A stretch of 42,793 nt of DNA. It comes from Marinitoga hydrogenitolerans DSM 16785. GTDB lineage: Bacteria; Thermotogota; Thermotogae; Petrotogales; Petrotogaceae. Within the stretch, counting starts at the first letter, position 1, and the number at the start of each line of letters is the position of its first letter. Both the position numbers and the translations under genes were made by a program. Under the pieces are notes generated by a model. It ran no database searches, had not been told where the DNA came from, and saw only the letters and a program-made list of their open reading frames with translations. The stretch lies in NCBI RefSeq assembly GCF_900129175.1, contig NZ_FQUI01000005.1, positions 1 to 42,793 on the forward strand. Direction: 5' to 3'. This document shows, one piece after another, positions 9,537 to 17,308 of the stretch.

Positions 9537-9590
9537 CTAAGGAAATTCTAAGGAAAAACTAAGTTTCTTTTAAGGTTCATAAGATATTAT
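9537..9590 (+). promoter_or_regulatory. Four 11-bp phased direct repeats next to a -10 element
   Basis: CTAAGG at 9537 and 9548, CTAAG at 9559 and TTAAGG at 9570 recur at exactly 11-bp spacing, followed by a TATTAT hexamer at 9585-9590. No normal -35 is visible where the repeats lie. This arrangement is typical of OmpR/PhoB-family response-regulator sites that replace the -35 element. It precedes the exported protein gene. Confidence 0.65.
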
Positions 9591-9643
9591 ATAGTTGTCG
9601 AAGATAAATAAAAGAAAAAAACAAAAACTACGGAGGTGTTATT

Positions 9644-10261
9644 ATGAAGAAATTTTTAACAGTGTTATTATTAGGTGGATTGATGGTAGGGTCTATTTTT
9701 GCATTTAATGCAAATGCGCCAAGGGTATATCAGGATTCAACCGCTCCAATGTATCAAGAATATAACAGAGGTGTTCATGGTGGATATATGTTTTCTGAAG
9801 AAGATATGATTACCGTGAAAGGAACTATAGATTCAATTGAAGAGGAAGAAGAATTTCCAGGAATTAAAATAATAAAAGTGAAAACAGAAGATGGAGAAAT
9901 TGTAGAAGTACATGCTAATGCATATTTTGCAACAGACATAGAAACAGGAAAAGAAATAGAATTAACAGGATGGAAAGTAGTATTAAATGGAGAAACGATA
10001 TTTAAAACAGTAGAAAGTAAAATAGATGGAGAAGAAGTATTGTTAAATGGTTACAGAGGAGCAGCAAGAGGAATGTATGCACCAGTAAATATGTATGGAT
10101 ATGACCAAACACCATTTATGAGAAAACATGGAAATTTTGGAAACAGACAAATGCCAGGCTATGCTCCACAATATCAACCTATGAAAAGACACGGAAATTT
10201 TGGATACAATCAAATGCCAGGTTATGTTCCACAATACCAACCTATGCCAAGAGGCAGATGA
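9644..10261 (+). CDS. Exported protein with OB-fold-like domain and Tyr/Pro/Gly repeat tail
   Basis: A 205-residue secreted protein. Residues 1-20 are a clear Sec signal peptide with likely cleavage after Ala20. Residues 55-135 form a beta-rich domain (VKGTIDSIEEEE, then IKVKTEDGEIVEVHA, then GKEIELTGWKV) resembling small periplasmic OB-fold proteins. The C-terminus (159-200) holds two near-identical 21-residue repeats containing HGNFG and a QMPGY-PQYQP core. The start follows ACGGAGGTG. Its promoter has phased 11-bp repeats, so expression is probably under a two-component regulator, as in envelope-stress proteins. Function unknown. Confidence 0.8.
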   Translation: MKKFLTVLLLGGLMVGSIFAFNANAPRVYQDSTAPMYQEYNRGVHGGYMFSEEDMITVKGTIDSIEEEEEFPGIKIIKVKTEDGEIVEVHANAYFATDIETGKEIELTGWKVVLNGETIFKTVESKIDGEEVLLNGYRGAARGMYAPVNMYGYDQTPFMRKHGNFGNRQMPGYAPQYQPMKRHGNFGYNQMPGYVPQYQPMPRGR

Positions 10262-10264
10262 TAA

Positions 10265-10301
10265 TAATTAACCCCTCTTCATTTTGAAGAGGGGTTAATT
10301 A
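10265..10301. terminator. Strong intrinsic terminator
   Basis: TAATTAACCCCTCTTC pairs perfectly with GAAGAGGGGTTAATTA around a 5-base loop and is followed by ATTTTAT. It ends the exported-protein unit and marks the right edge of the host-like region. Confidence 0.88.
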
Positions 10302-10531
10302 TTTTATATCTGACGTCAAGCAAGTCTCGATGTATTTGTCAAGTGAATAAAGGATCAGAATATAGTTGAAAAATGAGACGGAAAAATGTCAAAACTTAAT
10401 TTTGATATTATAATTAAAAGTGCCCACGCTTTTGGGGAGGCGTGGGCAGGGAGATACTGGGATGATGTTTTCTCCTTACTTTTGCAGATGGTAGCCCCAC
10501 CCCGCATTAAATGGATTAGTAAAAACACGTA
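10302..10531. other. Presumed prophage left junction (attL region)
   Basis: This 230-bp gap separates the last host-like gene from the serine recombinase. Large serine recombinases usually lie next to their att site, so the attachment core should be here. A short core cannot be picked out without the other junction. The gap also contains the GC-rich foldable element at 10421-10505. Confidence 0.45.
10421..10505. ncRNA. Candidate structured RNA or DNA element
   Basis: The stretch is far more GC-rich than its surroundings, a usual mark of structured RNA in AT-rich thermophiles. A 9-bp stem TGCCCACGC (10421-10429) / GCGTGGGCA (10440-10448) has a loop containing GGGG. A second stem GGAGA (10450-10454) / TCTCC (10471-10475) follows. 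GCCCC (10494-10498) could pair with the first loop as a pseudoknot. It resembles no riboswitch or RNA family I recognise. The strand is undetermined. Confidence 0.4.
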
Positions 10532-12001
10532 TTATTCAAACTGTTTGAATTTTACTTCAATATACTTATCTTTATAAACGATAATCTGTTCAATTAATTG
10601 ATTATAGATTTCTATTAATTTATCCTCATCATAATTTTCAAGAGCTTCTATTTTTTCTTTCCATTTTTTTCTCAAATTCTCAGGTGTTTCTTCAACAATA
10701 TTAACATTAGACATTTTTATTTTATTTATTAGATCATTCTTTTCTTTCATCAAAATTTCATTTTCTTTTTTTATTTCATCATTTATAATTCCAGATTTTA
10801 TTGCCGTTGTTAAATTTATTAATTGTTCTTCAACTTCTTCCAACCTTTTTCTTAAGGCAACAATTTTATCGTTTTCAACGTTGCTTTTTAACTTTTTAAT
10901 ATAATTAATTGTTTCTGCAAAATCTTCCCAAAATTCTTCATCATTAAAATCTAATTTTAATAATTGATGTTTTACACGCAAAAAAACTTCTCTCTCTATT
11001 TTACTTTTAGATATACCAAGATATGTTCTTGTTTTTCCGTATTGCCAAGCAGAAGAAACATAACTTGGAGTTTTACCACCAGAACCAAGCATTCTATCTC
11101 CGAATTCTGTATATATTAATCCTTTTAATAAATATTTATTTTTTGTCAATGCAGAAGTCAATTTTCCATTCTTTTTATTTACTTCTTCAAAAACTTCTTT
11201 AGGAATAATAGGATCAACAAAATTTTCAATTATAATAGCATCTTTTAATTCTTCTTTCCTTTTTCTACCACGCTTTGTTCCCTTGCCATAAATGTATATT
11301 CCAGTATATAATGGGTTATTAACCATATCAAGAATTGTAGATGCTTTCCATGGATTACCTCGAGCGTTTTTTATACCTCGATCATTCAATCTTTTAGCAA
11401 TTTCAGAATATCCGATATTTTTTAATCTTAATTCGAAAATTTCTCTAACTACTTTTGCTTGTTCTTCATTTATCTTTAATTTTCTTCTTTTTTTCCCTTC
11501 CTCGTCAATAATTTGATAACTATCGAAACCATAAGGAGGATTTCCTCCCATCCAATATTTTTTTGATGCTATATCTTTCATTCGCATTTTAGTTCTTTGT
11601 GAAATCATTTCCCCTTCTAATGTATATGAAGCCAGAATAATCGTTCTTGTAAAACGTCCTTGAGGAGTACTTACATCAAAGGGTTCTAATGCAGCAATGA
11701 CAAGAACATTGTAATTTTTTTCTAAATCTTGGATTATTATTTGCCCATCAATTCCAGCTCTTGAAAAACGATCATACTTTTCAACAAGGATTACATCATA
11801 TTTTCCTTTATAAGCATTTTCTAGAAGAACATCTAATTGTTCTCTTTTCATTTTTTTACCAGAGTCTTTATCTGAAAAATAGTCAACTATTTTAAATCCA
11901 TATTGTTTTGCAAAATTTTCTATTGTTTTGAATTGTCCTTCAATTGAAATTTTTGATTGATCCTTTGTCGAAACTCTTGCATAAGCAGCAGCTTTTTTCA
12001 T
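10532..12001 (-). CDS. Large serine recombinase (phage integrase), cysteine-free
   Basis: A 489-residue site-specific recombinase that should integrate and excise the prophage. The N-terminal resolvase domain has the nucleophile Ser11 in YARVSTKDQ and the DRFSR motif at 77-81. A recombinase domain follows (about 155-265), then the region that normally forms the zinc beta-ribbon (LLKGLIYTEFGDRM at 291-304) and a long coiled coil (about 365-430). The zinc-ribbon position has no cysteines, and the whole protein contains none. It starts inside the stop of a 54-codon upstream gene. All its neighbours to 18086 are on the same strand, forming the lysogeny arm. Confidence 0.93.
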   Translation of the reverse strand: MKKAAAYARVSTKDQSKISIEGQFKTIENFAKQYGFKIVDYFSDKDSGKKMKREQLDVLLENAYKGKYDVILVEKYDRFSRAGIDGQIIIQDLEKNYNVLVIAALEPFDVSTPQGRFTRTIILASYTLEGEMISQRTKMRMKDIASKKYWMGGNPPYGFDSYQIIDEEGKKRRKLKINEEQAKVVREIFELRLKNIGYSEIAKRLNDRGIKNARGNPWKASTILDMVNNPLYTGIYIYGKGTKRGRKRKEELKDAIIIENFVDPIIPKEVFEEVNKKNGKLTSALTKNKYLLKGLIYTEFGDRMLGSGGKTPSYVSSAWQYGKTRTYLGISKSKIEREVFLRVKHQLLKLDFNDEEFWEDFAETINYIKKLKSNVENDKIVALRKRLEEVEEQLINLTTAIKSGIINDEIKKENEILMKEKNDLINKIKMSNVNIVEETPENLRKKWKEKIEALENYDEDKLIEIYNQLIEQIIVYKDKYIEVKFKQFE

Positions 12002-12162
12002 TCTTCGCTTCCCTCCTTAGAAACCTTCTGCAATGAAAGCAAAAACTTATAATAATTATAAAGTTCTTCTTGAGTAAGTTTTCGTTCATCCCAGAAAATA
12101 AATCCAAAATCTTTTAATAAGTCTAAGTCTTCTTCAGTTACAAGTAATTTAATTACTATCAT
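11998..12162 (-). CDS. 54-aa protein coupled to the serine recombinase
   Basis: This small gene starts with ATG after TGAGGTGATGCGA and its TGA overlaps the recombinase ATG, so translation is coupled. The product begins MIVIKLLVTEEDLDLLKDFG, is acidic, and is mostly helical with aromatic residues (FIFWDE, LYNYYKFL). No family recognised. Tight coupling to a large serine recombinase makes a role in recombination, such as a directionality factor, possible but unproven. Confidence 0.7.
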   Translation of the reverse strand: MIVIKLLVTEEDLDLLKDFGFIFWDERKLTQEELYNYYKFLLSLQKVSKEGSEE

Positions 12163-12273
12163 TCGCATCACCTCAGGAATATTTTAATATATTTTTGTTA
12201 AAGGGATGCATTAGATTATGGTTTGACTGTGTAATTATTTATATTATACTGAATTTTTATTATTTTATGAAAT

Positions 12274-12297
12274 AAAAAAATCCTGGAAAATCCAGGA
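12274..12297 (-). terminator. Terminator downstream of the adenine methylase
   Basis: On the minus strand TCCTGG-ATTTT-CCAGGA is followed by seven T. It ends the OLD/methylase transcript 10 bases after the methylase stop. Confidence 0.8.
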
Positions 12298-12306
12298 ATA
12301 TAGAAT

Positions 12307-13143
12307 TTAAAATACTATTGGTTTTAAAAGATTACTATAAATCATTATTTCTTTTCCTTTATATCTTCTATTTGCTGTATATTGAAGAGAATACTCGTAA
12401 TAATAAAATTTATTATAAATTTGTCTTATTTGTTCTACATTATCATAAGTAACGATCCAAGGTATTTTTTTTATAGTTTTGATTTTTTTGGATAAATTTA
12501 TATGTTCATTGTGTGTAAAATAATTTTGGTATAGTTCAGAACCTTTATTATAATATGGTGGATCAAAAAAAATGAAGTAATTTTTTCTATATTTTATTTT
12601 TTTTATTAAATCAAAAACATCTAGATTATAAATAGCTATTCGTTTTTTCATAGAAGACAAAAATTCCATTCTTTTTATTAAAGATTCTTTATTAAATCTA
12701 CAATCAATTTTATATTTTCCATTTTGACTTTTTCCACCTAAAACACCACCTTTTATTATTCCTGAAACATTTGTTCGATTAAGAAAAAAAGTAGAAAAAC
12801 CAAGATCAAATAAATCAACTTTATCTTTTATTTTTTGAATTTCTTTTTGTTTATACCATTCATCAATATTTATATTTGCTTTTCTAATTTTTTTTATAAA
12901 AAGCTCAGTATAATTCAAGGTTGAATACCAAAAAGCATATATCGATCTATCTAAATCATTTATAATTATTTTCTTTACCAAATTTTCTTTTAATAATAAT
13001 AAAGCTAATCCTGCACCACCAGCAAAAGGTTCTACATAAGTAGAACCAATTAAATTATTTTTTATTAGAATTTCTTTAATCACTGGAAATAATTTTGCTT
13101 TTCCGCCAGGATATCTTAAAGGAGATAAAGAATATCTAGCCAT
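12307..13143 (-). CDS. D12-class DNA N6-adenine methyltransferase (Dam-like)
   Basis: A 278-residue orphan-type DNA adenine methylase of the D12 family. The N-terminal RYPGGK motif (10-15), SAM-binding EPFAGGAG (38-45) and catalytic DPPY (194-197, in FFDPPYYNKG) are all present and in the order of Dam/DpnM enzymes. The ATG at 13143 follows GCAGGTG; an ATG eight codons upstream has no ribosome site. It lies 101 bases after the OLD-like nuclease gene on the same strand and has its own terminator. It may protect phage DNA from host restriction, modify sites for the nuclease next to it, or regulate the phage. The recognition sequence cannot be read from the protein. Confidence 0.9.
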   Translation of the reverse strand: MARYSLSPLRYPGGKAKLFPVIKEILIKNNLIGSTYVEPFAGGAGLALLLLKENLVKKIIINDLDRSIYAFWYSTLNYTELFIKKIRKANINIDEWYKQKEIQKIKDKVDLFDLGFSTFFLNRTNVSGIIKGGVLGGKSQNGKYKIDCRFNKESLIKRMEFLSSMKKRIAIYNLDVFDLIKKIKYRKNYFIFFDPPYYNKGSELYQNYFTHNEHINLSKKIKTIKKIPWIVTYDNVEQIRQIYNKFYYYEYSLQYTANRRYKGKEIMIYSNLLKPIVF

Positions 13144-13244
13144 GTTTTCACCTGCTTTATTTTCCAATTAAATTATACATTTTTTTTTAAAGTTTGGCCA
13201 GAAATATAATATTAAATTTAGATTTTTTTTTGTAAACATATCTT

Positions 13245-14894
13245 CTATTTCCTTTTAATTTTTGGAAGGTTATTAAGAGTAGCCAAATTATTATAAACTC
13301 TGATAAATTCATCAACAAATTCATCAACAACATCTTTATTATCCTCTTTCCAACGTTCAAAAAGATTTATTGTATCAAAAACTTGTTTAAAATGATTAAA
13401 CCATCTTTTTTCTAATATCCTATCATCGTTTTTTTCACCTTGGATATTTTTTTTAAATTTGTCAAATGTTTTATTTTTAAATAGAATATAATCAAAATGT
13501 ATTTCATTAAATTTTTGAGCTCTTTCAAAAATTTCATCATCTGGATTTAATGAATTTAAATAATTATAAATAACTAATTCTGGATTTTCATTCTCATTGC
13601 CAGGAAGAACTAAAATATTATCATATTTATTTTTAATCTCTTCAAATTTTTCTTTCTTTTTAACATCCGAATCAAAGATAATTATTGAATCATAAAATAT
13701 TTCCTCTATATACTTTCTTATTTCAATTAATGAATCTGAACCTTGTGACATTTCCAGTAATTTTACATAATCCAAATAATCTTTTAATAGTTTTTTTATA
13801 AGCCATCGCGCTTCAGCATCCTCTGAAAAAATCCTAATTTTTTTTCTTTCTTTTTCTTCCTCTTTTTTAGCATATGCTTCATTTTTTAATATAGCTTCAA
13901 TTTTTTCATATGAGTCTATATCAATATTAGATGCTTTAATATCCCCGATTCTTTTTAAGTATACTAATTTATATGGAAAAGGTTGTTGGCAATTATCTCC
14001 GCAACTATTAACATATTTTTTTAAAAAAGTTTCTATTAAAACTAATGAATGTGTTGTTGCTATAATTTGTAAATTTAATTTTTTCGACTCTTTTTTTAGA
14101 AAATCCAAAAGTTCAATTTGAGCACTTGGATGTAAAGTTGCATCTAATTCGTCTATTAACAATATACCCCCTTTGTAATTTTCATATGTTTCACGTAACT
14201 TTTTAAAAGATAATACAGCCATAATGATTTGACTTAAATTATCTTGTCCAGCTGAATTCGTTAAGAAGTCATAATATTTAGTCTCATGACCTAATGTTTT
14301 TTTAAATTTAAGATTTTTATAATTTATTTGTTTATAATTTTCATGTTCAAGATGTAAAGATAAAATGTTGTTATAGTTTTCTTGATACCACTTTATGTCT
14401 TCTTCATTTAATTTTGGTCCATTTTTTATATATAGTTCATTTTTTCGGGTTTCACCAATTGGATATAGTCTGCTTAATCCTAAATATAAAACTGGCCATT
14501 TTATTTTTGCAGATGTTTGTTTCCCGTTTGGAAGTTTCCCTCGAGGAGTTATTCTTATCCTATCATGATTTTTGTTATAATATAATCTAGTTTTCCTGTA
14601 ATCATCATAATTATCATTTCTAAAACATATAGTATATTCCCATTCTTCTTTTTTTGCTTTATCTAAATCATAATGTTTTGACAGTTTAATTATTTCTGAA
14701 AATTCTGTCCTGAACTGATTTTGTAAAAGGGGTCTCCCATCTTTTACTTTTAATTCAAAAGCATTACCAATCATTGCTAACAATGTTGATTTTCCTAAAG
14801 CGTTTTGACCTGAAATTAAAGTTATGAGTTTTCCTATTTCAAAAGTAACATTTTCAAAGTTTCGGAATTTTTTAATCTCTACTTTAGTAACCAT
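13245..14894 (-). CDS. OLD-family ATPase/TOPRIM nuclease
   Basis: A 549-residue protein with an ABC/SMC-like ATPase fused to a TOPRIM nuclease, the architecture of class 1 OLD (overcoming lysogenization defect) proteins. Walker A is GQNALGKST (29-37), a signature-like NSAGQDNLSQ lies at 214-223, Walker B plus D-loop is in GGILLIDELDATLHP (242-256), and the H-loop is ATTHS (279-283). The TOPRIM part shows FSEDAEA (357-363), FDSD (407-410) and a later ENPELVI. The ATG follows a run of seven G. In a prophage such proteins act as defence against competing phages. Gabija-type GajA is related but would have a UvrD-like partner, which is absent here; a methylase follows instead. Confidence 0.85.
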   Translation of the reverse strand: MVTKVEIKKFRNFENVTFEIGKLITLISGQNALGKSTLLAMIGNAFELKVKDGRPLLQNQFRTEFSEIIKLSKHYDLDKAKKEEWEYTICFRNDNYDDYRKTRLYYNKNHDRIRITPRGKLPNGKQTSAKIKWPVLYLGLSRLYPIGETRKNELYIKNGPKLNEEDIKWYQENYNNILSLHLEHENYKQINYKNLKFKKTLGHETKYYDFLTNSAGQDNLSQIIMAVLSFKKLRETYENYKGGILLIDELDATLHPSAQIELLDFLKKESKKLNLQIIATTHSLVLIETFLKKYVNSCGDNCQQPFPYKLVYLKRIGDIKASNIDIDSYEKIEAILKNEAYAKKEEEKERKKIRIFSEDAEARWLIKKLLKDYLDYVKLLEMSQGSDSLIEIRKYIEEIFYDSIIIFDSDVKKKEKFEEIKNKYDNILVLPGNENENPELVIYNYLNSLNPDDEIFERAQKFNEIHFDYILFKNKTFDKFKKNIQGEKNDDRILEKRWFNHFKQVFDTINLFERWKEDNKDVVDEFVDEFIRVYNNLATLNNLPKIKRK

Positions 14895-15015
14895 AAAATC
14901 CCCCCCTTTTTTTGTTACGCTACATGTCAACTTTCAGTTACATAAAAACCCGAAAAAACTAAATAAAATATAGAAAATATAATATGAAATTTCAAATTAA
15001 AAAATCAATATAGAG

Positions 15016-15519
15016 CTAAAAAGAGTATTTATATGGCTTATTATCTTTTAATTCCCATCTGGTACCGTCTGTGAAAATTACAATTGTAACCCAAACTGTA
15101 AAGTGAGTGGCCTTAGTTTCATATAATGACCAATAAGAGTAATAACCATATTCTTCTTCAGGTTTGATATTTAGTTCCTGAGCCATTAGTATATCTGCAT
15201 CAATAATACTTGAAACTTTCTCACCAAAATCATCATAAAGTTTATATTTAAGTTTAAAAGCTCTAACGTTTTTTTTGCTAACATTTTTTACTATAACAAA
15301 CATTTTTTTAGTGATATTATAATCCCCTTTTTCTAAATATCCATTTATTATTTTTAGTGGACAAGTGTCTGTGCTGTTTTCTGTTAAATATTCCCATGTA
15401 CCGTTTTCATATAAAATAACTTTTTCTCCAAATGAAGTCGTCGCTATACTATATTTTTCTTTTCCAAAAATAAAAATCGATAAAAAAATAATACTTAAAA
15501 TAAACAAAACTTTTTTCAT
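15016..15519 (-). CDS. Small exported or membrane-anchored protein
   Basis: A 167-residue protein with an N-terminal hydrophobic signal (about 1-19). A short motif of the type VILYENGTWEYL (34-45) is common near the start of bacterial envelope proteins. The rest is beta-rich with a conserved-looking ending FTDGTRWEL. It is a separate unit downstream of the toxin-antitoxin operon's terminator and upstream of the OLD-like gene. As the only exported product of the lysogeny arm it may alter the cell surface of the lysogen, for example in superinfection exclusion, but no function can be assigned. Confidence 0.6.
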   Translation of the reverse strand: MKKVLFILSIIFLSIFIFGKEKYSIATTSFGEKVILYENGTWEYLTENSTDTCPLKIINGYLEKGDYNITKKMFVIVKNVSKKNVRAFKLKYKLYDDFGEKVSSIIDADILMAQELNIKPEEEYGYYSYWSLYETKATHFTVWVTIVIFTDGTRWELKDNKPYKYSF

Positions 15520-15570
15520 ACTTTCCCCTCCTTAACATAAAATTAATATATCTAAGATATGTAAATAAAA

Positions 15571-15594
15571 AACGAGACCGCTAAGGCCTCGCTA
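15571..15594 (-). terminator. Terminator of the toxin-antitoxin-chaperone operon
   Basis: On the minus strand GCGAGGCC-TTAGC-GGTCTCGT is followed by a T-run. The hairpin touches the stop of the DUF2283 gene. Confidence 0.8.
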
Positions 15595-15852
15595 ACTAAT
15601 GTTGGTTGAAGAATATATTTTCTTTAGATCATCAAAAATATTTAAATTATAATTTTTTAATTTTCTTTCTAAATTTCCTTTTTCTAAAGTTTTTTTAAAC
15701 GATAATATTTCAATTCCTACAATTTCATCAGTATCATCATCGAAAAAAAGTATGATGTTATCGTCAATCATATCACCATATTTACTTTTTGAATCTTTTA
15801 ATTTTATATAAACAACATCACCTTTCGGACTATATCCGTATTTGTTTTTCAT
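15592..15852 (-). CDS. DUF2283-like small protein
   Basis: An 86-residue protein. The YSPKGDVVYIKL start, the acidic middle, and the IVGIEILSFKK block match the DUF2283 family, small proteins of unknown function often found beside toxin-antitoxin genes. It begins two bases after the SecB-like chaperone stop and is the last gene of that operon, so it is very likely co-expressed with the toxin, antitoxin and chaperone. Confidence 0.75.
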   Translation of the reverse strand: MKNKYGYSPKGDVVYIKLKDSKSKYGDMIDDNIILFFDDDTDEIVGIEILSFKKTLEKGNLERKLKNYNLNIFDDLKKIYSSTNIS

Positions 15853-15854
15853 AA

Positions 15855-16301
15855 TTACTCCTCCAAATTTTTCAAAGCTTTTTCCCTTTCTTCTTTTATA
15901 AAATCTGTTATATCCATTAAAGGTAAATAAATAGGTTGAGTAAATCCAAATTGTGAAGAGATCGATAATATTTTAGCCCGTGCAATTTGGAAAAGGTTTA
16001 TAATTCCAGAATTAATAACTAGAACTCTAAATTCATATTCTTCCATTTCAGGATGACCCATAAATTCTCCTTCAATATGCATTTCAAGTTTTAATAAATG
16101 TTTTCTCCCTTTTTTAAAAATCAACTTAATATTTAAACCAAGAATACAATTATAAGGAGTATTAGCAATTTTTTCTTTAAATTTTTGAATAGCTTCAATT
16201 TTTAATTCAGGTTGAAAAGGTTCATTAATTAGAGTATCATCAAATTCAAATGAAAATTTTTTTATTCTATCTGAAATTAATTGGATGTAAGACTCCTTCA
16301 T
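15855..16301 (-). CDS. SecB-like chaperone of a toxin-antitoxin-chaperone module
   Basis: A 148-residue protein with the SecB fold signature: strands alternating with charged residues (CILGLNIKLIFKKG, LKLEMHIEGEF), then NSGIINLFQIARAKILSISS and FTQPIYLPLMDITDF, matching the SecB segment that reads roughly G-LFP-R--I---T--G-PP--L-P-NF. Known systems such as M. tuberculosis HigB1-HigA1-Rv1957 use a SecB-like chaperone to fold the antitoxin. The gene order here, toxin then antitoxin then chaperone, is the same. The ATG at 16301 is 8 bases after GAGGTG; a GTG at 16310 lies inside that ribosome site. Spacing from the antitoxin stop is 12 bases. Confidence 0.82.
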   Translation of the reverse strand: MKESYIQLISDRIKKFSFEFDDTLINEPFQPELKIEAIQKFKEKIANTPYNCILGLNIKLIFKKGRKHLLKLEMHIEGEFMGHPEMEEYEFRVLVINSGIINLFQIARAKILSISSQFGFTQPIYLPLMDITDFIKEEREKALKNLEE

Positions 16302-16313
16302 TAGTTCCACCTC

Positions 16314-16832
16314 TTATGCTGCTGTAAGTGCATTTTCATTATTTTTTGATTTTTTGTTTCTGCTTGACTTTCCGTTAAAATTTTTAAATTCAACTTTTAT
16401 TTTTTTATAAGAAAAGTTCATAATTTCCATTGAAATTAATGCATCTATTTTTTCTTGAATTGTTTTACCTTCACTTTTTGCAATTTTTTCAAAAGTTTCT
16501 CTATAATTTTCTGGTATAGTATAAGTATATTTGCCATGTGGAGTTATTTTCATTTCTCCGCCTAATGCTTTAATTATCTTTAATAAAAATTTTAATGATG
16601 GATTTGAACTTGCATTTTCTAATCTTGAAATAGCTGTTTGTTTTGTGCCTATTTTTTCAGCAAGTTCTTTTTGAGAAACACCTTGTTCCATTCTCATTAA
16701 AGTTAATTCGCTTACTAAATCTATAATAATATTTTCTAATTCTTCTTCCAACGATTCTGACTTTAATTCAAATTTTTCAAACTTTCCTTCTTTGATTTCT
16801 CTGATTATATCATTTCCCATATTTTTATTCAT
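16314..16832 (-). CDS. HigA-like XRE antitoxin with C-terminal extension
   Basis: A 172-residue antitoxin. Residues 37-95 are a standard XRE/Cro helix-turn-helix (QGVSQKELAEKIGTKQTAIS then RLENASSNPSL and KALGGEMKI). About 75 residues follow, with a helical part (107-135) and a basic, asparagine/lysine-rich tail ending in ALTAA. In chaperone-dependent HigA proteins the C-terminal extension is the chaperone-addiction region, aggregation-prone until bound by SecB-like chaperone; that reading fits here but is inference. It should repress its own operon through the palindrome at 17313-17330. It starts 12 bases after the toxin gene. Confidence 0.85.
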   Translation of the reverse strand: MNKNMGNDIIREIKEGKFEKFELKSESLEEELENIIIDLVSELTLMRMEQGVSQKELAEKIGTKQTAISRLENASSNPSLKFLLKIIKALGGEMKITPHGKYTYTIPENYRETFEKIAKSEGKTIQEKIDALISMEIMNFSYKKIKVEFKNFNGKSSRNKKSKNNENALTAA

Positions 16833-16844
16833 AAAAAAACCTCC

Positions 16845-17285
16845 TTATTTTAAAGCATTATCAACTAAACTTTTCAAGTTATTGTACGCAGCTTCAATTT
16901 TTTTAGCTTTTTTTTCTGTTTTAAATTCTGCTCCTAATATAATTACATTATTATTGTTTAAATAAAATTTCTCAGGATAGAACGTAAGATAAACTCTAAA
17001 AACACCTGTACGACTTTGTGGAGGTATTCTTAGTTCATAAAGAGAAAAATTATTATAATCGTCTATATGAGCTATTTTTTTATTTTTGTGTGTTTTCAAT
17101 TTCTCTTCATCAATTAATTTTAAGATATATTTTCTTCCACCTTTATTTATATTTATTAGAAATAGTTTTAATTTTTTATAAGAGGATTTTGAGCCTTTAT
17201 TTTTAAAATCTCCTTCAACTTCTTTTTTTATTTTATTCTTATCTTCATCATTATAAATAGGGAAATAATATAAATATTCGTTCAT
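16845..17285 (-). CDS. HigB/RelE-like toxin
   Basis: A 146-residue toxin candidate, first gene of the operon. The C-terminal half has RelE-superfamily features: LYELRIPPQSRTGVFRVYL with conserved arginines (86, 92, 97), a VIILGAEFKTEKKAKK segment where HigB toxins have FXKK-T, and a final helix. RelE/HigB toxins cleave mRNA on the ribosome. The N-terminal half (1-80) is lysine-rich and longer than in minimal HigB. The start follows AGGAGAAAG. Toxin before antitoxin is the HigBA order. Identification rests on the C-terminal pattern plus context. Confidence 0.78.
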   Translation of the reverse strand: MNEYLYYFPIYNDEDKNKIKKEVEGDFKNKGSKSSYKKLKLFLININKGGRKYILKLIDEEKLKTHKNKKIAHIDDYNNFSLYELRIPPQSRTGVFRVYLTFYPEKFYLNNNNVIILGAEFKTEKKAKKIEAAYNNLKSLVDNALK

Positions 17286-17308
17286 AAATATCTTTCTCCT
17301 GCATTTGT

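Noticed and set aside
10386-10577. 63-codon plus-strand frame over the prophage edge
   Set aside because: It has no ribosome site, runs through the GC-rich hairpins and into the antisense end of the recombinase gene, and shows no protein-like pattern.
12222-12249. Plus-strand promoter TTGACT-16-TATACT
   Set aside because: It would only make antisense RNA to the methylase and nuclease; in AT-rich DNA this match alone is weak.
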